Source of the DNA: Sagittula sp. P11
Lineage (GTDB): Bacteria; Pseudomonadota; Alphaproteobacteria; Rhodobacterales; Rhodobacteraceae
NCBI RefSeq assembly: GCF_002814095.1
Contig: NZ_CP021915.1
Coordinates: forward strand, 1 to 64,000
DNA length: 64,000 bases
Direction: 5' to 3'
Positions 57,788-64,000 of the stretch are shown one piece after another. The notes beneath the pieces are model-generated. The model saw only the letters and a program-made list of their open reading frames with translations. It did not search any database and was not told where the DNA came from. Every line of letters begins with the position of its first letter. The first letter of the stretch is position 1. Position numbers and translations under genes: made by a program.

Positions 57788-60101
57788 TGCCGTCCATGAC
57801 GTCACCGGAGAGATCTTCCGGGATGGCTGGAGCCGGATACGGGGCTCGATGCAAGGGCTGCAGGCGTCCCGGCAGAGGCAGCTCGTGCGCGCCGCTGCGG
57901 GGCATCGTGCGGCGGTCTTCAAGGCGATCCGGGGCGGGGGCACGCATTCCAAATCCCAGCTCATGAACCAGCTTGATTACCTCACCACCAAGTCCTCGCA
58001 TATCGTGGACAGCAGCGGGTTCCTGGATGGGAAGACGAGGCTTGAGGGATCGGAGATCAAGGACCTGACGGAGCGGTTCGCCAAGCGCTGGAGTGCGGGG
58101 TTCAAGCCCAAGCTCGGACAGACGACGCATATGCTGATGTCCTATCCGATCGGCACCCGGGGCGAGGACGTGCGCGACATCACCGCCAATGTCGCCGAGC
58201 GGTTCTTTCAGTCCGAAGAGGGACATTTCGACTACATCATCGCGGTGCATGAGGATCGCGATCACCCCCACGCACATATAGTTTTGAATCGCCGGTCGCA
58301 GGAGGGTGAGTTCTTCTTCCTGGGTCGCGATCACCGGTTCAACTACGACGATTTCCGCCTCGCCATGGTGGAAGAGGCCGAGCGGTTCGGCGTGCGTCTG
58401 GAGGCCACGCGGCGGCTCGATCGGGGTGTCGTGCACTACCCGCCGCGCACCCGCGAGGTCTATGCGGCCAAGGTTGAGGGGCGGGCCGCGGAGCCACGGC
58501 CACGGGTCGGGGCCGATCTTGATCGCGCCCTCGAAGAGATCGCAAACACCCGGATCATCTATCACTCGCTTGCCGCTGAGGCCTCTGCGGACAACCGCGA
58601 GGACATCGCCGATGCCCTGTTCCGCTCGGGAGAGCTTCTGGCCAAGGGCGGCAAGCTGACTTTGGAAGGAGGCGTCTACATGGCAGAGGAGCAATCGTTC
58701 GAGGATCTGAGGACCCGTTATGCCGATCAGGTCGCGCGCGTCCAGGGCATGATCGATGCGAAGCCGGAGGCCGAACGGCCGCGGCTCGAGCGCAGCCTCA
58801 ACGAGATCCAGTCGCGGCTCGCGCATATGCAGCCGCTAGGGCTCAGATCCGTGACATTGACCGAAAAGCCCTCGGAGGGCGGGGTCTATTCCGAGACCAA
58901 TATCGATGCGGCCCGGCTCGACCGGTTGCGAGACCCCGAGGTGCGGGCGCAGGTCGACACCGCGCTGCGCGGGACCGGGATCAGTTCGTCCGTGGTGGTC
59001 GCCCGGATGGAAACCGGCGCGCAGAACGCCGCGCTCGAGCGGCAATGGATCGCTGACGATCTGGCGCGGGTGGCCGAGAGGGACGGTCTCAACCTCGAGC
59101 GCCGCGCGGATCTGGAGACGGCGCGCGAGACCCTCAACCGGGCCCATGTCCAGCTCGGCGTCGCGCTGGAGCGGGCAGGGGTCTTGCGTGAGGACGGTGT
59201 CGTGGAAGATCGCACCGTGACGGAGAGGGTCCATTATCATCGGGACGCCACTGAGGACATGGAGCGCGCCATCCGCCAGGACATGCGTTCGGAAGGTCTG
59301 ACCGAAGACCAGATCGAGGCGCGGGAGTGGGAGATCGTCTCCCGCGCGGAGCGGCGTATCGAAGAAGAGCAACGCAGCTACCTCGATGCGCATCCCGAAC
59401 TGCTCGCGCGCCCGGGCGACGTGATCGACCGGTCCGAGCCCTACCGGGAGCGCATCACCGACGAGGCCCGGGCCCGCGAGATCACCCGCGAAGTCGACCG
59501 GATCATGGAAGGTCGCGACGCGCGGACCCCCGTTGCGGATGCCGTCACGGACGAGTTCCGCGCGCGCTATCCCGATATGCCGTCGCATCTCGCCCGCGGG
59601 CTTGGCGCGACCTATGCTTCCGTCACCGATCTGCGCGACACCGAGGCCCTCAACCAGGTCCGCCGCGACAACGAGTTGCGGGAGGTGGCGCTCGACCTGC
59701 GCGACGGGCGGCTTTCGGACGCGCGCGAGGGGGACGCTGTCGAGGGGGCACCGATCGCCGATCCGGACATCCGGCGGGTCGTCGACCATGAACGGGCCGG
59801 CAATCTGCAGTCGCCGTTCCAGGACGACGGTCAGCGACTGACCTACCGCGACGCCGTCGAGCGCGAGCTCGACGCGGCGCAGATCGACCGGCTGCGGGAC
59901 GGGGATGTCGACGTGCTGAAGACCCAGATCGAAGACCGTCTCGATCGGCTCTACGCCGCGAAGACCTACCTGCAGTCGGACGCGGCCACCGCCAACAGCG
60001 AGGCGACCCGCGCCGTGGTCGAGGAGATCGCCGACCGCGAGTTCGAGCTCCACCGCGCCGATCTTGTCGATGGCGAGACCGAGCGCGGGGAGACGCACTG
60101 A
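57774..60101 (+). CDS. VirD2-like relaxase
   Basis: A 775-aa relaxase/mobilisation nuclease that nicks oriT and leads the strand into the recipient. Motif I with candidate Tyr: MNQLDYLTTKSSHIVDSSG (about residue 68). The three-His metal motif is HEDRDHPHAHIVLNRRSQE (about 154-172). The long C-terminal part (about 280-775) is charged and helical and probably serves in secretion and relaxosome contacts. Its stop overlaps the virD4 start (TGATG). Length and layout match relaxases of Rhodobacteraceae plasmids. Confidence 0.9.
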   Translation: MRLNDAVHDVTGEIFRDGWSRIRGSMQGLQASRQRQLVRAAAGHRAAVFKAIRGGGTHSKSQLMNQLDYLTTKSSHIVDSSGFLDGKTRLEGSEIKDLTERFAKRWSAGFKPKLGQTTHMLMSYPIGTRGEDVRDITANVAERFFQSEEGHFDYIIAVHEDRDHPHAHIVLNRRSQEGEFFFLGRDHRFNYDDFRLAMVEEAERFGVRLEATRRLDRGVVHYPPRTREVYAAKVEGRAAEPRPRVGADLDRALEEIANTRIIYHSLAAEASADNREDIADALFRSGELLAKGGKLTLEGGVYMAEEQSFEDLRTRYADQVARVQGMIDAKPEAERPRLERSLNEIQSRLAHMQPLGLRSVTLTEKPSEGGVYSETNIDAARLDRLRDPEVRAQVDTALRGTGISSSVVVARMETGAQNAALERQWIADDLARVAERDGLNLERRADLETARETLNRAHVQLGVALERAGVLREDGVVEDRTVTERVHYHRDATEDMERAIRQDMRSEGLTEDQIEAREWEIVSRAERRIEEEQRSYLDAHPELLARPGDVIDRSEPYRERITDEARAREITREVDRIMEGRDARTPVADAVTDEFRARYPDMPSHLARGLGATYASVTDLRDTEALNQVRRDNELREVALDLRDGRLSDAREGDAVEGAPIADPDIRRVVDHERAGNLQSPFQDDGQRLTYRDAVERELDAAQIDRLRDGDVDVLKTQIEDRLDRLYAAKTYLQSDAATANSEATRAVVEEIADREFELHRADLVDGETERGETH

Positions 60102-62125
60102 TGGGAGGGGTAGGGAAGGGCCGCCTCGCCCTCGGCGTCGCGCTGGTCACACTGGTCGCTATCGCGATCGGCTATGTCATCGCCTCGGCCGTGATCAGTT
60201 TCCGGGACCTGGGTTTCCGGGCCGAGATCGACTTCTTCTATATCGTGCAGAACTACCGCGCCATCGGGGCCGCCCGTCCCGACGACTTCCGCCTGATCAA
60301 CCTGATCATGGGCGGGGCCGGGGTGGCGGGCCTCATGATGAGCCTTGCGATGTCGGGCTCGGCGCTCACCCGGTTCGGCTATACCCATTGGCAGACCCGC
60401 CGCGAGATGAAGCGGAACGGCTTCTTCGGCGCGCCGGGCACGGGCTTTGTGATCGGCAAGCTTGGAAAGCCAAGCTCGCGTGCGCCGTTCCTGTGTTCCA
60501 AGACCTTTCCCCATGCGTTGATCGTAGCGCCGACCGGGCGCGGCAAGACCACCGGCTTCGTCATTCCGAACCTCCTGACCTGGCAGGGCTCAGCGGTGGT
60601 GCTCGACGTAAAGGGAGAATGCTTCGAGGCCTCGGCCCGCCACCGGGCGGCGCAGGGTGACGAAGTGTTCCGCTTCGCGCCCACGGATTGGGAGGACAGG
60701 CGGACGCATCGCTACAACCCACTTCTGCGCATCTATGAGCTCAAAGACCCGGCCCGCCAGCAGATGGAGTTGCAGCTCCTGGCCACACTCTTCCTGCAGA
60801 ACGACAACGACCGTGTTCAGGGGCTTCTCAAAGGGGGGATCGATCTCTTCGTCGCGGCCGGGCTACTCGCGTTCCAACGCCGCAGGCCGACGCTCGGCGA
60901 GATATACCGCATCGCCGCCTCGGGCGGGCAGAAGCAGAAGGAATATCTCGCGCGCGCCCATGAGGTCCAAAACGCCGCGGCGCGGCTGATCTTCACACGG
61001 CTGGCGTCCACCAACAACGATACGCTGACATCCTATGTCTCGCTCCTGATGACCTCGGGCCTCGATCAATGGCAGAACCCGGCGATCGACGATGCGACGG
61101 CGACCTCGGACTTCGACTTCCGGACGATCCGCAAGAAACCCTTCAGCGTCTACCTCGTCGTCCAGCCCCTCATGGTGAAACCCCTCGCACCTCTGATCCG
61201 GCTCTTCTTCTCGGACCTGCTGTCGGCGCTTCAGGACAAGGAACCGGGTCCGGACGAGCCCTGGCCGGTTATGATCATGCTCGACGAGTTCAACCGGCTC
61301 GGAAAGATGCCGATCGTGGCCGAGAGCATCGAGGTGCTGCGCGCCTATCGCGGGCATCTCGCGGTGGTGACCCAGACCATCCCGGCCATCGACGAGATCT
61401 ACGGCGAGAACACGCGGCGCGCCTTGCAGGGCAACGCCGGGATCAAGCTCTACCTGACGCCCTCCGACGAGAAGACCGTCGAGGAGCTGAGCAAGGCGGT
61501 CGGCAAGACCACGAAAACCGTCGTCACGCGGTCCCGCGCGGTCGGGAAGAACCCGTTCGAGGGCCGCAGCCAATCGGAGCGGACGGAGGAGGTGTCGCTC
61601 CTGCCCGAGGATGAGGCGCGGCGCCTGCCGCTCGACGAGATCGTCGTCGTCGTGGACGCCCAGATGCCGGTCCGGGCCAAGCGCGTGGTGTATTTCGAGG
61701 ACCCATTCTTCAAGGGCATCCATGCCGCCCAGGAGGGGGAGCTACCCTTCCCGACGGGGCCGGTCCCTCCGATGGGGGAATTGCCCCTGAGCGTCAGGGC
61801 GATGCCCACGGCGCCGCGGGGGTCAGGTCTCACGGAACGTGATTTCGAGGCCAGGATGGGGCTAACAGAAGGCGGAGGGATTGCACCCCTTGAGTCCGGT
61901 CCGGCTCAAGCGCCTCGGCGCGGCCGCGCCGCTGTTCTTGCGGATGATCAGCGGCAGATGGAGATGGAGTTCGGGCGGCAGGCAGATCTGGAGGTGGAGG
62001 CTGCGTCCGAAAACGACGTCGCCCGAGTTCAGGACGCCGTGAGTGATCTCGAGCGGTTGGAGGCGGAGATGTCCGGTTCGGAAGCAAACGTCAGCGAGAC
62101 GGGCGAGAAATTCGGGCTTGGCTGA
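60101..62125 (+). CDS. Type IV coupling protein (VirD4/TraG family)
   Basis: A 674-aa membrane ATPase that hands the relaxosome to the type IV secretion channel. Two N-terminal membrane helices are seen (LGVALVTLVAIAIGYVIASA, then a second near residues 66-85). Walker A is LIVAPTGRGKTTGFVIPNLL (about 140-159), Walker B is VMIMLDEFNRLGKMPIV, and GHLAVVTQTIPAIDEIYGEN is the conserved later motif. The acidic C-terminal tail (residues about 560-674) may bind substrate. It is complete. Confidence 0.95.
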   Translation: MGGVGKGRLALGVALVTLVAIAIGYVIASAVISFRDLGFRAEIDFFYIVQNYRAIGAARPDDFRLINLIMGGAGVAGLMMSLAMSGSALTRFGYTHWQTRREMKRNGFFGAPGTGFVIGKLGKPSSRAPFLCSKTFPHALIVAPTGRGKTTGFVIPNLLTWQGSAVVLDVKGECFEASARHRAAQGDEVFRFAPTDWEDRRTHRYNPLLRIYELKDPARQQMELQLLATLFLQNDNDRVQGLLKGGIDLFVAAGLLAFQRRRPTLGEIYRIAASGGQKQKEYLARAHEVQNAAARLIFTRLASTNNDTLTSYVSLLMTSGLDQWQNPAIDDATATSDFDFRTIRKKPFSVYLVVQPLMVKPLAPLIRLFFSDLLSALQDKEPGPDEPWPVMIMLDEFNRLGKMPIVAESIEVLRAYRGHLAVVTQTIPAIDEIYGENTRRALQGNAGIKLYLTPSDEKTVEELSKAVGKTTKTVVTRSRAVGKNPFEGRSQSERTEEVSLLPEDEARRLPLDEIVVVVDAQMPVRAKRVVYFEDPFFKGIHAAQEGELPFPTGPVPPMGELPLSVRAMPTAPRGSGLTERDFEARMGLTEGGGIAPLESGPAQAPRRGRAAVLADDQRQMEMEFGRQADLEVEAASENDVARVQDAVSDLERLEAEMSGSEANVSETGEKFGLG

Positions 62126-62195
62126 GCCGCCATGCGGGCGACACGAAAGAATGTCGCGATGGTGTCTTGTGGCCACGGCCTTGAGCCGACCATTG

Positions 62196-62765
62196 TCACG
62201 GGTGAAGAAAGCCAGGGTCGTCGCGCTCTGGTCGAGGGGCTCGCTCAATCGTCGCAGGGTCGATCTCACGCATCGTCAACTGGGCGTTCACCCTGCGGGC
62301 CGCGGGGCCCGCACGAAACCACTTCGCGGCGGAAGCCAGGTTAAAGCGCGGACGACGCTGCCCCTTTGCCGGGTTTGCGGCCTCCATCAGAACCTCGATC
62401 ATTTCATCGATGCGGTAGAGGCCACCCGCAACGGGGAGGGGCATCTTGCGCTGCTGGAGCGCCTGTCGCTTTATCTCGAGCTTCTCGGCGACATCCGCGA
62501 GAGACACCAGGTCGGGACGGACCTCGCGCAGGACTGTGCCTTGCGGCAGCGCCTTGATCAGAGCCCGCGCCGCTTCAAGGATCGCGCTCTCGGCCTCATC
62601 CCCTTCAAGTTCCAGTTCTACACCCAGAAGACCGGCGTGACCGGTGCCCACGAGCGCATCTTCAAAACCCGCCTCGAAGATCGCGTCAGAGAGCGAAAAC
62701 GCATCGTGCTCTCCGTCGGGGAGTGCAAAGACCAGTTCGAATTCGAATTCTTCAGCCATTGGCAT
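62196..62765 (-). CDS. HTH protein paired with HicA-like protein (probable antitoxin)
   Basis: A 189-aa protein, start MPMAEEF or MAEEF six bases later. The N-terminal half FELVFALPDGEHDAFSLSDA and the later GLLGVELELEGDEAESAILE look like a HicB-type fold. The middle LVSLADVAEKLEIKRQALQQ is a helix-turn-helix. Its start overlaps the stop of the HicA-like gene, and it converges with virD4. Together the pair has the layout of a hicAB-type module, but the protein is not a standard HicB. Confidence 0.6.
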   Translation of the reverse strand: MPMAEEFEFELVFALPDGEHDAFSLSDAIFEAGFEDALVGTGHAGLLGVELELEGDEAESAILEAARALIKALPQGTVLREVRPDLVSLADVAEKLEIKRQALQQRKMPLPVAGGLYRIDEMIEVLMEAANPAKGQRRPRFNLASAAKWFRAGPAARRVNAQLTMREIDPATIERAPRPERDDPGFLHP

Positions 62766-63021
62766 TACCTTCGTCGTTCTTCTGAAGCTTCACGCAGGCC
62801 AGGGCCTTCTGTCGGATCTTTTTCGCGAACTGCTGTGGATTCTTCGGGGTCGACCAGACAGACATCTGACAAAACTCGCCACAGCGGCAATCCTTATCGT
62901 TGGCCGGGCATCGGAGGATCCCCCACGCGTGCCCCTTGCCCTCAATAAGGTCCCATCCCAGCTCTTCGAGCTCCTGGATGACGGCCTCGATTTCCTTTGA
63001 CGTGTGCTTCTTCCTTGGCAC
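62752..63021 (-). CDS. HicA-like small protein with Cys motif
   Basis: An 89-aa protein from GTG 63021. The first 40 residues, KKHTSKEIEAVIQELEELGW then DLIEGKGHAWGILRCP, follow the HicA dsRBD-like layout with the active-site His in GKGHAWG. It adds a Cys pattern not found in plain HicA (RCPANDKDCRCGEFCQM), possibly metal-binding. It is the first gene of the pair and would be the toxin. The two could serve as an addiction module inside the transfer region. Confidence 0.6.
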   Translation of the reverse strand: MPRKKHTSKEIEAVIQELEELGWDLIEGKGHAWGILRCPANDKDCRCGEFCQMSVWSTPKNPQQFAKKIRQKALACVKLQKNDEGNANG

Positions 63022-63352
63022 CCTAGATACCCCACTTTCTTAAATTGTCAAGTGACAAGTTAATAGCTCAGCAAAACGTCGCTGCAATTTACTGTCCGCT
63101 ACCGGCAATTTCCCATAGGAAGCTTGCCGTCAAATGCTTTGATGTGAGAACGGGATACAGGACGGACGTCCCAGACAGAAACACCGGCGCGGATGCCGTT
63201 GCGTCTGATCCTGTAGCAGTGTGCCGTCCCCAGACGCGGCACGATGCCACCAACGCAAAACCATTCATGCTGTCTGTCATGATCCCAGCAGGCAGCAAAG
63301 GTTTGACCTGCGAACAGCCTGTTCCGGCTAGTCGTGCCACCTCCGGTCAACT
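63022..63352. other. Intergenic region
   Basis: About 330 bp, no supportable gene. It holds the likely minus-strand promoter of the HicA-like pair near 63030-63070, an AT-rich stretch (TTCTTAAATTGTCAAGTGAC). The rest is the non-coding 3' side of the TrbL/VirB6 gene. Confidence 0.45.
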
Positions 63353-64000
63353 CTACCGTCGGCCCAGCCTGTTCAGCCGTGCCAGTTGCGCAAGCATGCG
63401 GGCACCGGTGCTAGATGAGTCGCCTGAAGGTGCAGCCGGCGCACCACCCGCGGCATTAGGGCGGGTCGGGAGCGCCTGTACGCCGAGAAACTGCCTGGCC
63501 CGAAGCGCGGCATATTCGGCGCCTGTCGCGCCTCCGATGGCGTATCGGTTATAGACTTGCTGACTTCCTGCCAAGCCTCGGGCGAAGGCGTAGCTTCCGC
63601 CAAAGCCCGCCGAAAGCGCCGGCATCATGATGTTTCCGGAGACCGACCGGACGATGAAGGGCGTGGCGATGATGAACCCCTTGGCCATGAGGACCATCAT
63701 GAAGAAGGGCAGGAGGGCGCCGATGTTCGAAGCCCCCTCCGGATCACCAAGTTCGGCGAGCAATGCGCGCGAGACCCCGGTGATGGTCGCGAAAACGCCG
63801 GCGATGACGATGGGGTAGATCGCGAAGGAAATCAGCGCCGAGAGCCATCGCGCGAAATAGTCCTTGGTCACCTCGAAGAGGGTCAGGAAGATCATCACCG
63901 GCGCGATCCCGATCAACAGCGTGATCATGAGCCTGGAGGCGACGACAATGAAGGCCGCCAGCCCTCCGAGGATCGAGAGCAGGAGAACGCCGAGCGTGTC
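63353..64000 (-). CDS. TrbL/VirB6-family conjugation membrane protein (partial)
   Basis: The C-terminal 215 residues of a polytopic inner-membrane channel component; the gene continues past the window edge. At least four membrane helices are seen, including LLLSILGGLAAFIVVASRLM, LLIGIAPVMIFLTLFEVTK, ALISFAIYPIVIAGVFATIT and ALLPFFMMVLMAKGFIIATP. A Gly/Ala/Pro-rich hydrophilic tail follows. The motif KDYFARWLSALISFAIYPI is typical of TrbL/VirB6. It shows that mating-pair-formation genes lie just beyond the right edge. Confidence 0.88.
   Translation of the reverse strand, partial: DTLGVLLLSILGGLAAFIVVASRLMITLLIGIAPVMIFLTLFEVTKDYFARWLSALISFAIYPIVIAGVFATITGVSRALLAELGDPEGASNIGALLPFFMMVLMAKGFIIATPFIVRSVSGNIMMPALSAGFGGSYAFARGLAGSQQVYNRYAIGGATGAEYAALRARQFLGVQALPTRPNAAGGAPAAPSGDSSSTGARMLAQLARLNRLGRR

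Noticed and set aside
1-64000. CRISPR array
   Set aside because: No run of regularly spaced identical repeats with unique spacers was found; the 19-bp repeat at 6611-6678 is too short and has no spacers of CRISPR size.

Overview
The window reads as part of a large accessory replicon or integrative element of a Rhodobacteraceae-like alphaproteobacterium (Paracoccus/Roseobacter type). The evidence is high-GC codon use, nad and pan proteins of alphaproteobacterial type, IS66 and IS3 elements, and a conjugative accessory module of ArdC, DUF3768, ParB-like, strawberry-notch helicase, DUF736, DUF2493, VirD2-like relaxase and VirD4 genes. I see no rRNA, no convincing tRNA, no replication initiator and no CRISPR array.

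Layout. (1) 1-17500 is a lower-GC defence island heavily hit by insertion sequences. Two copies of one IS66 element (1-813, cut by the window edge; 12697-15832, complete) and a different IS66 (1525-4052) sit around a broken unknown gene, a nuclease-like gene pair (4154-6543, minus strand, one member frameshifted) and a plus-strand operon (6702-12536). The operon encodes a Fic-family protein (frameshifted), a SIR2-APAZ protein, a short prokaryotic Argonaute and a PD-(D/E)XK-type DUF6602-like protein. The SIR2-APAZ/short-Argonaute pair is the SPARSA type of abortive defence. A HEPN-like gene (15856-17226) follows. (2) 17528-20194 holds two IS3-family elements and the remains of a NUDIX hydrolase gene that lies downstream of a TPP riboswitch. 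(3) 20445-27898 is a metabolic block: an HPP/CBS membrane protein, panB-panC, nadA-nadB-nadC, a pabB remnant and a Dabb-domain gene. (4) 28330-56628 is the conjugative accessory module. One ardC gene is split by a 6.5-kb element that carries three tyrosine recombinases and its own ardC. A giant helicase gene is split by a 3.85-kb recombinase-in-trio (RIT) element and also carries an in-frame stop. A run of small conserved genes is separated by strong hairpin terminators, with a ParE/antitoxin pair and two copies of a 0.5-kb leader. (5) 57078-64000 is the transfer region: a candidate oriT, a MobC-like protein, a relaxase, VirD4, a HicA-like pair and the end of a TrbL/VirB6 gene.

How it fits together. 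The transfer genes and ArdC proteins would move the replicon and blunt host restriction, the nad/pan genes could make it hard to lose, and the SPARSA operon would act against competing plasmids or phages. Much of the island is decaying: I count at least eight disrupted genes. Several can be reconstructed exactly by removing an insertion together with one copy of its target duplication.
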